A DNA stretch of 64,000 bases from Costus lasius (lineage: Eukaryota > Streptophyta > Magnoliopsida > Zingiberales > Costaceae). The translations under genes and the position numbers were made by a program. Numbering within the stretch: the stretch's first letter is position 1; each line of letters opens with the position of its first letter. The notes below the pieces were generated by a model, which saw only the letters and a list, made by a program, of their open reading frames with translations, made no database searches and was not told the DNA's origin. Below are positions 36,255-44,119 of the stretch, piece after piece. The stretch spans positions 30,259,501 to 30,323,500 of the forward strand of contig CM050446.2 of assembly GCA_027563935.2 (NCBI GenBank), in the 5' to 3' direction.

Positions 36255-37132
36255 CAAAACAGATTTTTTTTTCCATTGACTATATGTTTATTGGAAAAAA
36301 AATTGTATAAAATAACATGCCTACCTATAGAGTATATGCTTGAGAACGCTAACGGAAGAAGAGATTGAAGTATGTTATACTAATAGTATATGAAAGAATA
36401 ACAAGGGATCCAAATATCCCTGATCAATCCAAAAACTTTATAATTTGACTTAATTGTCATTCTTGATATGAAATTGATACTAGTAGTTAAAACAAGACTA
36501 AAATCTTGTTAGTTCATCTAGGATCGTAACAGTTTTTTGTATTCGCCATATAAATTGATGGACACAATCAGGAAATATAGTCAAGCTAACGAAATTGCTC
36601 GTGGAGCCTGATTAGCTGTATCTCACGCAAGAGTTCACTGATACTAAGGGAAGGACAAGAAATTTTCTATTAGACAAATAAAAGCGTGTTGTAAAAAAAT
36701 AAAAATAAAAATAAAAGCCAAGAAGCATCAGAAATTCCTGCTGATTAGATTATCTTGAGTGAGAATAAGTGAAAGTGATCGGGGAATCCTCACCTTCTGC
36801 ATGCCGGAGACAAAAACTGGATCTTTCTGGAGATCGCGGGAGTAAGGCACGGCGTCCTCCCTGTCCAACCACTCCACGCATTTCTTCATCTCTTCGCGAT
36901 TTTCGCCGTCCTCAACAATCGAAGAAGAGGAAGACGAAGAGGAGGAATACCAGGAGTTGGACCACTGCTCGACCGCGGTGGCGGCCTTCTCGGCCACGTC
37001 GAGGCGACCCAAGAAGAAGATCTCAGCCAGGACGACGAGAGCCACCATGAGTGGCATCAGGCCCGGCCACCTCCTCCGGTGCTGGCTATGGGAGGTGGCC
37101 CCCGTCGGCAGATGGCTGCTCTCCTTCGCCAT
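9690..37132 (-). CDS. FUT11: Glycoprotein core alpha-1,3-fucosyltransferase (GT10), complete, 7 exons
   Basis: Transfers fucose from GDP-fucose in alpha-1,3 linkage to the innermost GlcNAc of N-glycans in the Golgi. Exons on the minus strand: 36794-37132, 18486-18643, 15336-15577, 12912-13016, 12327-12483, 10402-10629, 9690-9942. All introns are GT-AG and phases join, giving 493 aa, close to plant FucTA enzymes (about 500 aa). Residues 1-24 are cytosolic and basic, about 25-42 form the membrane anchor, then a Ser-rich stem. The GT10 signature [13 protein letters not shown] lies at about 262-274 and a conserved CRLC motif is in exon 6. The start is the first ATG, in a strong context (GCCATGGCG); an in-frame TAG at 37217-37219 blocks an upstream start. 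Intron 1 is 18.15 kb, full of nested transposons. The assignment to FucTA over its paralogue FucTB is by family, not by synteny. Confidence 0.96.
9943..10401 (-). other. Fucosyltransferase intron 6
   Basis: 459 bp with GT-AG borders. About 320 bp of it is a hAT MITE, so the original intron was near 130 bp. Confidence 0.9.
10012..10331. mobile_element. hAT-type MITE in intron 6
   Basis: Flanked by a perfect 8-bp duplication ATATGAAT (10004-10011 and 10332-10339). Both ends are dense in CCGGTACC and CCGGTCCG motifs in inverted order. The outermost bases are weakly inverted (TAGTGTTTGAGG against a right end ending TTTGAACCATG). The centre holds short direct repeats built on GAAGCTTC. No coding capacity. 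Confidence 0.8.
10402..10629 (-). CDS. FUT11: Fucosyltransferase exon 6
   Basis: 228 nt encoding [19 protein letters not shown], the CRLC motif and [16 protein letters not shown]. The acceptor is TTGTAG and the donor is GTAAGT. Confidence 0.96.
10759..11734. mobile_element. hAT-like element carrying a kinase gene fragment
   Basis: The left end is TAGGTTTGAGCATTC and the inverted right end is TAGGAGTGAATAAAA. The flanks TTCATTTG (10751-10758) and TCCATTTG (11735-11742) form an 8-bp duplication with one mismatch. AT-rich subterminal segments with ACCAATTT-like motifs occur at both ends. Inside lies a degraded MAPKKK-like kinase sequence, so this looks like a gene-capturing non-autonomous hAT element. 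Boundaries rest on the duplication and short terminal repeats only. Confidence 0.65.
10914..11365 (+). pseudogene. MAPKKK-like protein kinase fragment inside a hAT element
   Basis: With frameshifts and stops, the plus strand shows kinase subdomains in order: a segment like subdomain V with [13 protein letters not shown] (about 11030-11070), subdomain VIb-like [15 protein letters not shown] followed by QNMLI (11131-11217), and a subdomain IX-like [12 protein letters not shown] (11325-11360). This pattern is typical of plant MEKK/MAPKKK kinases. The catalytic Asp of the HRD-like loop is replaced, and several stops make a functional kinase impossible. It lies antisense to the fucosyltransferase. 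Confidence 0.65.
12327..12483 (-). CDS. FUT11: Fucosyltransferase exon 5
   Basis: 157 nt continuing the catalytic fold with [15 protein letters not shown] and the [17 protein letters not shown] segment. The donor is GTAGTT and the acceptor is TTGCAG. Confidence 0.96.
12484..12911 (-). other. Fucosyltransferase intron 4
   Basis: 428 bp, GT-AG borders, AT-rich. No element was recognised. Confidence 0.9.
12912..13016 (-). CDS. FUT11: Fucosyltransferase exon 4 (GT10 signature)
   Basis: 105 nt. It carries the GDP-fucose-binding signature [19 protein letters not shown], the hallmark of alpha-1,3-fucosyltransferases. The donor is GTATGC and the acceptor is TGCAG. Confidence 0.97.
13017..15335 (-). 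other. Fucosyltransferase intron 3
   Basis: 2319 bp, GT-AG borders. It contains a GTAC/GGTACC-rich segment at about 13900-14005 that resembles a decayed MITE. No conserved reading frame was seen. Confidence 0.85.
13895..14005. repeat. Possible decayed MITE in intron 3
   Basis: A short segment dense in AGTAC, GGTACC and TAGTAC palindromes, similar in style to segments at 16180-16545 and about 29565-29730. No target duplication could be identified. Confidence 0.3.
15336..15577 (-). CDS. FUT11: Fucosyltransferase exon 3
   Basis: 242 nt between a GCAG acceptor and the donor GTGAGT. It encodes the conserved [16 protein letters not shown] and [15 protein letters not shown] blocks and the [11 protein letters not shown] segment. 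Confidence 0.96.
16178..16545. repeat. Possible decayed MITE in intron 2
   Basis: The left edge CAAGGTTTTGAAAATCGG and the right edge TTTTGAATACCTC are weak inverted matches around a GTACTAGT-rich core. I could not find a matching 8-bp duplication, so the boundaries are tentative. Confidence 0.35.
17560..18390 (+). other. Unassigned segment ending in poly(A), antisense in intron 2
   Basis: A 61-codon frame at 17588-17773 is followed by an acidic open stretch ([13 protein letters not shown], about 17781-17819) that begins after TATAG and ends before GT, so it could look like a small exon. The segment ends in a run of about 14 A at 18377-18390, which suggests a retroposed transcript. I recognise no protein family. 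Confidence 0.25.
18486..18643 (-). CDS. FUT11: Fucosyltransferase exon 2
   Basis: 158 nt, starting after a CAG acceptor and ending at the donor GTGGGT. It carries the CSVDCNFG cysteine pair and [10 protein letters not shown], both typical of plant core alpha-1,3-fucosyltransferases. Only 146 bp separate its start from the chromovirus insertion at 18790. Confidence 0.95.
18790..19012 (-). repeat. Chromovirus 3' LTR
   Basis: 223 bp, TGATA...TATCA, nearly co-linear with the 5' LTR at 23585-27115 once the hAT insertion in that copy is set aside. Confidence 0.92.
19013..19026 (-). other. Chromovirus polypurine tract
   Basis: On the minus strand this reads GGTGGGGGAAGATC immediately before the 3' LTR. 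It is the expected plus-strand primer site. Confidence 0.75.
19051..19545. mobile_element. hAT-type MITE inside the chromovirus
   Basis: Flanked by a perfect 8-bp duplication CCAAGACT (19043-19050 and 19546-19553). The terminal bases are weakly inverted (TAGGGCTAGCAAA against a right end GTTGCCACCCCAA). Subterminal CGGGTTCGGG and GGGTACCCGA repeats face each other around an AT-rich core. Confidence 0.85.
19599..21986 (-). pseudogene. Chromovirus pol relic: protease, RT, integrase, chromodomain-like tail
   Basis: In minus-strand order: a protease with DSGATHNF (about 21930), reverse transcriptase (20837-21493) with FFDDILVYS and an intact DD pair, the integrase C-terminal part (20042-20338) with its conserved Glu region, and a tail (19599-19967) with GPFKITHQ and [11 protein letters not shown], a chromodomain-like ending. 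The tail has a TAG where a Trp codon is usual, and several frames are broken between domains, so the polyprotein is dead. An 18-G run interrupts the protease frame. Confidence 0.88.
21867..21884. repeat. Poly(G) run of 18
   Basis: Eighteen consecutive G inside the chromovirus protease region; on the coding strand it gives a run of Pro codons. It could expand by slippage or be an assembly artefact. Confidence 0.9.
22130..23565 (-). pseudogene. Chromovirus gag relic
   Basis: The N-terminal part (23185-23565) is Glu/Arg-rich with coiled-coil character. The gag core segment at 22373-22621 has the [19 protein letters not shown] block, and a zinc knuckle of the form C-x2-C-x4-H-x4-C is readable near 22135-22176. 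Frames are broken between these pieces, partly by the 68-bp duplication at 22921-23056. Confidence 0.8.
22921..23056. repeat. 68-bp tandem duplication in gag
   Basis: Two nearly identical copies starting AACCGTTGAACAACGGCATA at 22921 and 22989. A period of 68 shifts the reading frame. Confidence 0.9.
23778..27077 (-). mobile_element. 3.3-kb hAT element with transposase relic
   Basis: The ends CAAGGTTGTCAGGATC and (inverted) CAAGGTTATCAAAATC are imperfect terminal repeats. The duplication is GTCTAGTA (23770-23777) and GTCTGGTA (27078-27085), 7 of 8. Subterminal TAGGATCGG and CCGATCCTA motifs repeat near both ends. It carries a minus-strand hAT transposase relic. Confidence 0.93.
24094..26317 (-). 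pseudogene. hAT transposase (BED finger, DUF659-like, hAT dimerisation), broken
   Basis: 26012-26317 encodes a BED-type zinc finger with CKYC followed by HHLAC. Further down are [17 protein letters not shown] (about 25650) and ITDNAANY with WTPCAARC (25237-25509), which belong to the catalytic DUF659-like core; the usual His in CAAHC is Arg. 24547-24831 carries the hAT dimerisation block [12 protein letters not shown] clear intron (24478-24561, donor GTAAGT, poly-T then AG) leads to a last exon with a long Asp/Glu tail from a CTTCAT-type repeat near 24120-24240. Stops occur after the BED part, within the core and in the last exon (near 24385), so no active transposase is encoded. Confidence 0.88.
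27121..30000. other. Intron 1 sequence without recognised genes
   Basis: AT-rich sequence with a TA microsatellite and a possible decayed MITE near 29565-29730. No conserved reading frame was seen. Confidence 0.6.
28327..28371. repeat. (TA)n microsatellite
   Basis: About 22 uninterrupted TA units. Confidence 0.95.
30090..30630 (+). pseudogene. Copia gag relic
   Basis: A frame with [18 protein letters not shown] (about 30115-30165) matches the copia gag core. A degenerate zinc knuckle near 30540-30590 has lost its second Cys. Several frameshifts and stops are present. Confidence 0.7.
30629..33007 (+). pseudogene. Copia protease, integrase and RT relic
   Basis: Landmarks: a protease-like segment with [11 protein letters not shown] (about 30840, the active-site Ser/Thr before Gly changed to Tyr), an integrase start [12 protein letters not shown] near 31390, reverse transcriptase pieces with the readable YVDDILL motif near 32785, and [10 protein letters not shown] near 32890. 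At least a dozen stops or frameshifts lie between these blocks. Confidence 0.8.
33008..34414 (-). repeat. Ty3/gypsy solo LTR inside the copia element
   Basis: Starts TGTAGGAGGG, ends CTGCATCA, and is flanked by CCTAC (33003-33007) and CCTAT (34415-34419). The disrupted copia reading frame resumes in phase when one flank copy and the LTR are left out. It is related to the LTRs at 58036-58382 and 59067-60790. Alignment with those copies would also allow a start near 32996, so the left edge could be 12 bp further out. Orientation is inferred from those relatives. Confidence 0.75.
34420..35145 (+). pseudogene. Copia RT end and RNase H relic
   Basis: Continues the copia frame with [14 protein letters not shown] and QFMQSPKK blocks (34480-34590), a degraded RNase H (34585-34870), and [13 protein letters not shown] with FTKAF near the end (34907-35149). 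The RNase H part has stops. Confidence 0.8.
35147..35303 (+). repeat. Copia polypurine tract and 3' LTR start
   Basis: A GAGGGGGAG tract precedes an LTR beginning TGTTAGC at 35157. The LTR end is unclear; a CTTCAAC near 35302 just before a TA microsatellite is the best guess. Confidence 0.6.
35304..35348. repeat. (TA)n microsatellite
   Basis: About 22 TA units immediately after the copia LTR. Confidence 0.95.
35492..36098 (+). pseudogene. Ty3/gypsy gag fragment
   Basis: Begins at an ATG with a coiled-coil-like region ([17 protein letters not shown]), then the gag core in which [13 protein letters not shown] is followed by a segment ending in PITK and EEMKWK. This matches plant gypsy capsid regions. 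It has stops and ends abruptly at a TA microsatellite at 36099. Confidence 0.7.
36099..36124. repeat. (TA)n microsatellite
   Basis: About 13 TA units that truncate the gypsy gag fragment. Confidence 0.9.
36220..36253. repeat. (AAT)n microsatellite
   Basis: Eleven units of AAT in intron 1, about 540 bp downstream of exon 1 in the direction of transcription. Confidence 0.95.
36794..37132 (-). CDS. FUT11: Fucosyltransferase exon 1 (start, membrane anchor, stem)
   Basis: Encodes the first 113 residues: cytosolic tail, a hydrophobic anchor near residues 25-42, a poly-Ser stem from a TCC/TCT run near 36920-36950, and the start of the conserved luminal part with [13 protein letters not shown]. It ends in phase 0 at the donor GTGAGG. 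Confidence 0.95.
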
Positions 37133-37370
37133 GGCCTGCCCGCGCCTACGGGGAGAGAAGGCCGGCAGCCGAGATTGCAGTTGGCGATCAGCGGACGGTA
37201 GGTCTTCCACCCTCAACTAGTACTACTCGACTTTTTTTAAAACTTTCTTTTTTTTTCTCTCTCATCCACTCTCGTTGACCGTGGACTATTTTCGGTGACG
37301 AGAAGGATTGATCGCAGTGGACGGGAAAAGGGAAATTTATTATGCCATTACTCTGAGATTTATACGCGTT
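37133..37370 (-). promoter_or_regulatory. Fucosyltransferase 5' UTR and candidate core promoter
   Basis: A TATAAAT on the minus strand at 37358-37364 lies about 225 bp upstream of the ATG. Between them is a purine-rich leader (pyrimidine-rich on the plus strand, 37228-37266). The only in-frame upstream codon of note is the TAG at 37217-37219. The transcription start is inferred, not shown. Confidence 0.5.
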
Positions 37371-38260
37371 CTGTACCCGACTTGTGATTGGCCATTGGAG
37401 TAACAGTCTATGAAGAGCACAGGAAGCTGTCTTATTCTGTTTGGTTCGTACGATTGTATACTTTGGTTTTGAAGTATCATTAGTAATTCAGGCAACGATT
37501 TACTCATTCTTTGCCGTGGGCGACTTTTGCTCTTTGAATTTTCACCAACCGGAAAAAAATTTCTAAGGCAGGGAGGGTATGCTAGGATTTCAAAAAAACG
37601 ATATTAAAATAAATCTAAATTTGTGAATCTTAAAGCATAGTCAATCTTGTTTACACCTTGTCACTTGATGATATAGTTAATCCTAATTAGTTTTAGAATT
37701 ACATTAACTTGTGCACACTCTCTCTCTCTCTCTCCTATGCTATTCTCTCACTCTCTTGTCTCTTACCTCTAGTGCGATTTCTCTTGTTCTTTCCAACCTC
37801 TTGCTGAAAACACTAATTGATTTTCTCACCCTTGTAAGCTCTGATCTCTCCCTTGTGCGAAAAATTTCCACGAGCTTCTCATCTACTTTATGTGGACAAC
37901 TAAACCATCATAGTCTCTCCCTCCTTCCTAGGTGAAACCCTCGTTCTCAAAACCCTAATCCTAACTCTATTCCCTCTCCCATGCGAATCCCTCCTCATAC
38001 TCGTCTAAAACATCATTCCTCTCAGTTGAAGGCTGTTACTAATCTCTCTTTCATAGCTAACCCTAACTATATTCATTTTGTCAAAGCAAATAAGATGTTT
38101 TTTCATTTGATATTTATCCTGCACGTTTGGTAATTCTTAGTTATCGAACTTTATTTGTTAATGATTGCTGCATTTTCTTCTCTGATGATGTCCTGCAAAC
38201 AAATATCAATGGATTCCTTGTCACTTAGACTCAGTGCTCAACATCAGTAATATTTTTTTT
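37371..38260. other. Upstream region between gene and Ulp1 transposon array
   Basis: Contains a short CT run (37716-37733) and a pyrimidine-rich stretch to about 38000. No conserved gene was seen. It may include the outer end of the DNA transposon that starts around the repeat array. Confidence 0.5.
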
Positions 38261-38269
38261 GTAAGTCAA

Positions 38270-39590
38270 GTTATTTTCATCGTGGATATAAATTGAAATG
38301 ATCATGGATACACATTTGAAATGATCGTGGATATAAATTACAATGATCATGGATACATGTAAAGTAGGCCTAATACAATTTAAGTTAGGGTTTATATATG
38401 TGATTTCCATCATGGATAGATTATCAATGATCATGAATACATGCAAATTAGGCCTGATGCAACTTACGTTAGGGTTCACACATCTTTTTCTATCATGGAT
38501 AGACATTGTAATGATCGTGGATACATGTAAATAAGTCATGATACAACCTAAGTTAGGGTTTATATGTTATTTCCATCGTGGATAGATTGTCAATAATTGT
38601 GGATACATGCAATTTAGGCATGATACAGCTTAAGTTAGGGTTCACACATCTTTTTCCATCGTGGATAGACTGTCATTGATCGTGGATACATGCAATTTAG
38701 CCCTGATATGCCACATGAGTTAGGGTTTATACATGTTATTTTCAATGTGGATAGATTATCAATGATTGTGGATACATGTAATTTAGGCCTGATACAACTT
38801 ACGTTAGTGTTCACACATCTTTTTCCATTGTAGCTATTCCTTGCAATAATCGTGGATACATGTAAATAAGACAACCTAAATTAGGGTTTATACATGTTAT
38901 TTCTATCATGGATAGATTGTCAATGATCGTGGATATATGTAATTTAGGCTTAATACAACTTAAGTTAGAGTTCACGCATCTTTTTTTATCGTGGATATAC
39001 ATTGCAATGATTGTGGATATATGTAAATAAGGCCTAATACAACCTAAGTTAGGGTTTATACATGTTATTTCTATCGTGGATATACTATCAATGATCATGG
39101 ATGCATGCAATTTGGGCCTTATACAACTTAAGTTAACATTCACATATCTTATATCCATCATGGATAGATTATCACTGATCATGGATATATGTCATTTAGC
39201 CTAGATATAACTTAAGTTAGGGTTTATATATGTTATCTCCATATGGATAGACCGTCAATAATCATGGATACATGCAATTTAGTTCTGATACAACTTAGTT
39301 ATGATTCACACATCTTATATCCATCGTGGATAGACTGTCACTGATCGTGGATACATGCAATTTAGCCCTGATACAACTTAAGTTAAGGTTTGTATATGTT
39401 ATTTCCATCATGGATAGTCTATCACTAATCATGAATACATGCAATTTAGCTTTGATACATCTTAAGTTAGAGTTTATACATGTTATTTTCATAGTAGATA
39501 GACTATCAATGATCGTGAATACTTGCAATTTTACCCTAATAAGGCTTAATTTCATCATGGATACACTCTAATGCATCATGGATACATGTA
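38270..39590. repeat. About 83-bp tandem array, alternating A/B units
   Basis: About 15 units. The shared core TGGATAGA recurs at 38413, 38496, 38579 and 38662, exactly 83 bp apart, then with small indels. Units alternate between a version with TTCACACATCTTTTTCC and one with TTTATACATGTTATTTCC, giving a dimeric period near 166 bp. Each unit contains two ATCRTGGATA motifs. Confidence 0.9.
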
Positions 39591-39640
39591 ATATGAAACT
39601 TAATACAGTACATTTGTATGATTTTCAAACATTTTCAGCA

Positions 39641-40779
39641 ATATGAGCAATCCGAGTATGAGTTCCAATAGCAGTTCAAGTGCTGCAAGTGGTAACCCAA
39701 GTAGATTCACTGTGAAAGCCAAAAATCTATTAGAGGGGGGTGCAAAGAAGAAGGAAGCACTAGATGTCGCATGAGTAGGTGCTCAATGCATCATATGCAT
39801 AATTTCTTATCTAGATTACCACAAAGGAGTAGGATAAAGGAACAAATTTTGGCCACCTTCTTTGGCTATTTGTTACAAGGGCCAACTATTCAGTTAGATT
39901 CACTTGCAGTAGAGTACTTGTTATCCATTTAGGATAAGGACAAGAAGGAGTTTAATATGAATAGTAATTTTAACGAATTCACTGTAAATGATGTTTCAGT
40001 CATCCTATGTCTGCCACTAGGAGGGAAACTGATAGATTTTGATATATTTAGTAAGTCCACTTCTACATTGAGGAATTTCAAGATAAGCCAATAACATATG
40101 TTTTGTTAGAAAATAAGTTGAGAAGGGCTGTTGAGGAGGTGGATGAAGAAAATAATAATTATGTTGAAGCCAGAATTACCCGCCTTAACCTTCTGTATAT
40201 ATGTTATACATTCATATTTAGTAGAATGAGTTATAACCTAGATAGTTTACTAGTCGACTATATTGAAGACCTAGCCAAGCTAGATCAATATGAGTAGGCT
40301 GAAGCTATCTACCATTATATGATCGAAGATATGACAAGGTATACAACAAAGGGAAAGCCCAATGGATTTTCTAGGTACACCGTTGTGTTATATGTAAGTT
40401 TTCTCTAACTCATTATGTATCTCAAACTTATAATATATTTTTAATAATATTCTACATTATGTATTTTACATATTTGGTTATATAAGCATTGTACATTATA
40501 TAGAAAGTATAGGGTGGAGGGCATACAAAGTGTATAGCCTAGCCTATTTCAATAACCTAGAGCTAAAATGGGCATAATGATGTGATATCACAAATATATA
40601 AAATAGACAAAAATAGATATAGTATATTTTTTATGTTTGTTACATAATTAATTATTTAAATTAGTTGGTTAAATTATTGTATAATCATATTGTTTAAATA
40701 CACAGATAATTTTTGACATAGTACCCAAAACACATGAGCTTGTGACTTATCATTTAGCACAAGAGCATCGGGTTGATAT
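39641..40779 (+). pseudogene. N-terminal part of the Ulp1-type transposon gene
   Basis: The first ATG is near 39641 and the N-terminus is Ser-rich. A later frame shows FNEFTVNDVSVILCLPLGG (about 39970-40030), the signature found N-terminal to Ulp1 domains in plant transposon proteins, and a helical block (40103-40360) with RLNLLYICYTFIFSRM and KLDQYE followed by a stop. Several stops and frameshifts are present. The gene is cut at GATAT (40775-40779) by the copia solo LTR. Confidence 0.65.
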
Positions 40780-42724
40780 TGTTGGTGTATATGCCCATGG
40801 ACCCGTTGTTGGTTCATCTTGTACTACTTGATATTGATATTGATATTTAAATATATCATTCTGGCATTGTCGTTATTATGCTATGTTTACATCTGCGATT
40901 ATGTACATGGATAATAATATCCCTGGAGACAGATTGTATCTGTGCTCAAACGGTGTGTCCCCAGTCAAGTACCTGAGTGGATAAGGGATAGCTCTGGTAC
41001 ATGTGAGACTAGTATATGGGCTGGTTAGGCACGGGGTGCTAACGCAGGCATATGGGTATATCAGTGGTGGATATACTGGACCAACCCGCTGTGAGGCTCT
41101 AACTTGGTGTCATGAGTTAAGCTCACAAGTGACAGGAGATGCATTGATCCTTTGACTTGAGGTCATTGACTCTTCTATATGGTTAGGGACATGCTTTGAT
41201 ACAACCTAACACCTCGCCGTAGCAGGGAGGTAATAACGGTTGTCATTGGGTATATCACGACCCATATGAGAAGATTAATGGATAGACATAGAATTTGACC
41301 CTTCCTGCGGGAAGCTTGATATCCACGGGGCCCCCCTATGGTTACATGACTGAAAGTGTATGGCCATACCCAGGTGAAAGCCTGATTTAGTCATGACCAT
41401 GAGATTGGGTGAAAACAAAGTGGTGACACACTTTGTCCAATCAGATATCAGTCTAGCAAAGGGACTGTAATGCATCGGTATCTTGTTGCGATGATGGGGA
41501 TGTCGATGCTGATATCCATTCCGAAGACTTGGGTAGCAGCGATGTACTGCTAGGTGCCACTCAATGCTTGTGATGACCTGAGTTCATCACTGCCAACGTC
41601 AGAGGAACCTATAGGGTCGCACAACTTGAAACTCGGGTTCTCGTATTGATCGGGTAGCCTATTGATCGAGTTATTGGATAATTCGGATCTGTTTGGGAGA
41701 ATCCATCAGCGCCATTGTGCCTGATGAGATGGAAGGGACTCATTGAAGCTAACTTTTTTTTGGGCCAGACGGGCCAAATGGGCCCAGTAGGCTAAATGGG
41801 CCAAATGGGCTAAATGGGCCCAATAGGTCATTTGTGCCAAATGGGCTAAATGAAGTCTAAGCTTGTAACATGGACCAATGAGCCTCCAAGCCCAATGGGC
41901 GTGAAGCCCAATTGGGGCATGGGCCTAATGGGCCTTGAGGCCCAATGGGCCATCAGGCCTGATGGGCCATGACAATAAGTTGCCTAGCCCAATAGACATC
42001 ATGGTGAATTAAATACTGCATTTAATTCTAGGAATTAATTCTGTAATTAATTCTGAATTTAATTATGAATTTAATTCTGAATTTGAAGAGTCACATCATT
42101 AATGATCATTATGAGACTTTAATTCAAAGTTTTAATGAGTCATTATGAGACTTTAATTCAGAGTTTAATTTGATAATTAATTCTGAATTTAATTCTATTA
42201 TTAATGATGAATTAATTCACAGAATTTATTGCAAAATTCCAAAGGTCTCAGCGGAATTCCAAGGGTCACCATGTTTTCTATAAAAGAAGAAGGGGATAGG
42301 AGTTGGGTGGACTTGGTCTTTTGGAAGAGATTTTTCTCCTTGGTGCCTTCTCCCTTCTCCCCTCTCCTCTTGGCATTCGCAAGGTTGGACCTAGGCGAAA
42401 TTTCCATCACCTCTCCTTGGCATCTTCTCTTAGAGGGTGGTGCAAGTTCTTGAGGACTCCCTGAGGCGTGGATCTTCTTCCCGAGGCTAGCACCGGGCGT
42501 GGAAGAAGAGAACTCGAGTGTCGGCTGTGTGCGAGACTGCAGAGGGCGAACATTTGGGCGCCTGCATTGCATCCTCCTTCTTCGCTGCAAGGTATCATCT
42601 CCTACTCACCGTGTCGATTCCTTCGCATGACTCGATCTTCTGGGTTTTTGGGACTGGCCTATTTCGGGGATTGCTTCCGCTGTGCTTGTTTCTAAAATTT
42701 TAAAATCCCCGGAGTTTCCCAACA
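40780..42724 (+). repeat. Copia solo LTR with perfect target duplication
   Basis: 1945 bp, starting TGTTGG and ending CCAACA, flanked by GATAT at 40775-40779 and 42725-42729. No primer-binding site follows, so it is a solo LTR. The same long family occurs at 1-1899, 50968-51648 and 62660-64000. The disrupted gene frame resumes in phase on the far side. Confidence 0.95.
42279..42286 (+). promoter_or_regulatory. TATA box of the copia LTR
   Basis: TATAAAAG in the context CACCATGTTTTCTATAAAA, which is shared with the LTR at 51241-51263. It is the likely core promoter of this LTR family. Confidence 0.6.
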
Positions 42725-44118
42725 GATATACTATTGCTTCCGGTTCATCCTAAAGAGCAAGAATCATATACGGATGTTCCTACACTTAGTACATAGAGAT
42801 GTGCAAACTCTAGATGTGAATGAACATGTAAGTTTATCAATTTTCATTTGCAAGAAGCACATATAATGATATAATGTCTATCATTTTATTAGTTTTGTTT
42901 ATTAGGTAAATAAGTTGGAAGCATGTGTTGATGAACTTCTTCAAGAAAATAATAATTTGAACTTTGAAGGCAGCTGCACGTTTACAAAAAAAGGAATTTG
43001 AGCTAAAGCTTAAAAGTGTAAATGAACCTGTGCGTTTGTCAATTTTTGTTGGGTTGGGGCTCTTATTGATTAGATGATACATTAATACAATGTCTTACTG
43101 GTATTTGTTGGTTTTGTTTGTTAGGTAAATAAGTTGGAAACACATATTGATGAGCTTCTACAAAAAATAATAATTTGAAGGCAGTTGCATATTTGTAGAA
43201 AGAAAATTTTAAGATATAGCTTCAAAGTCTATATTAGGAGAATAAGAGTCTGAAAGATTCTTCAGACCTAGCTTGACAAATGAACATAATTGACCATGAA
43301 GAAATAATAAATCAACTACTAGAAGAAATAAATAATTTGAAGGCTGCTTTAGAAGTGCAAAATGAAAATTTTAATTAAAGAATAATGGATGTAGTAGAGG
43401 AGAACAATAGACTTAAAGCCCAGCTACAAACCGTGGATGAGGGAGATGGATCTTATGAAGATATAGATGGCTGGGATGATGATGATGCATCTAAAGTAGA
43501 AAAACAGCACCAGCTAGTCTAGGGAAAGAAAAAAAGATAGAGAAAATTTTCATGGGCAGTTTCAAGTCCTTTTACACAAGAAAAGAAAAAGGCTAAGATC
43601 ATTGAGCCAGTGCACATGGATGAGAATGCACTAGATAGGCTTGAAGTAGATAAGGTAACTACCGCAATCTACCAGCTATCTACTTTAATTTTTGCATAAT
43701 TTTTTATAAGGGTTTGATATATCCTATTTTCAGTTCATGCATAGAAAAGATTTCTCCAAATGTTCCATAATATTAAAGGAAATAAAAGTATAGATTGAAA
43801 GATTCTTATCATGGGAGATGCCAAAATTTAATGAAGGTTGTCATTGGGTCATCCCTAAAATAAAGATTTATTCCATGCTATTCAATGATCTAATAGATGA
43901 GGATATAAGTATAATTAAATAAATTAAATTATATAAATTTTGAATTATTTAGAAAGTTAAACTAATCATTATTTTTATTTTGGTTATCAATGTCTATGTT
44001 GCCCTATTGATTGACATATCTTGGAAGCATAAAAAGGATTATATTCTATTTGCGTGCATCTCCCCCACTTGCTGCAACTTATATTCAACAAGGATTATCT
44101 TCGACGCCAGTGTAGCTA
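42725..44118 (+). pseudogene. Middle of the Ulp1-type gene: coiled coil, acidic segment, start of peptidase
   Basis: Repeated segments with VNKLEACVDELLQEN and EEINNLKAALEVQNENF (42900-43380) suggest a coiled coil that has been duplicated. An acidic block with DIDGWDDDD (about 43460) and a Lys-rich block follow. At 43980-44110 a frame with VINVYVALLI and KKDYILF resembles the N-terminal part of Ulp1 peptidases (DDEVINAYV-like). An intron-like AT-rich gap lies near 43910-43975. The gene is then interrupted by an LTR. Confidence 0.6.
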
Positions 44119-44119
44119 T

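Larger units (their letters stand above)
18644..36793 (-). other. Fucosyltransferase intron 1, 18.15 kb with nested elements
   Basis: The donor GTGAGG at 36793 and the acceptor CAG at 18644 join exon 1 to exon 2 in phase 0. Inside are a chromovirus with two hAT insertions, a copia element split by a gypsy solo LTR, a gypsy gag fragment and several microsatellites. Stretches without recognised elements are 27121-30000 and 36125-36793. Confidence 0.92.

Noticed and set aside
37133..37216. Upstream start for the fucosyltransferase giving 28 more residues
   Set aside because: The codon at 37214-37216 on the minus strand is TTG, not ATG, and a TAG lies just upstream. The ATG at 37130-37132 has a strong context and gives a normal length.
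38270..39590. CRISPR-like array
   Set aside because: Units are contiguous tandem repeats without unique spacers, in a plant nuclear context.
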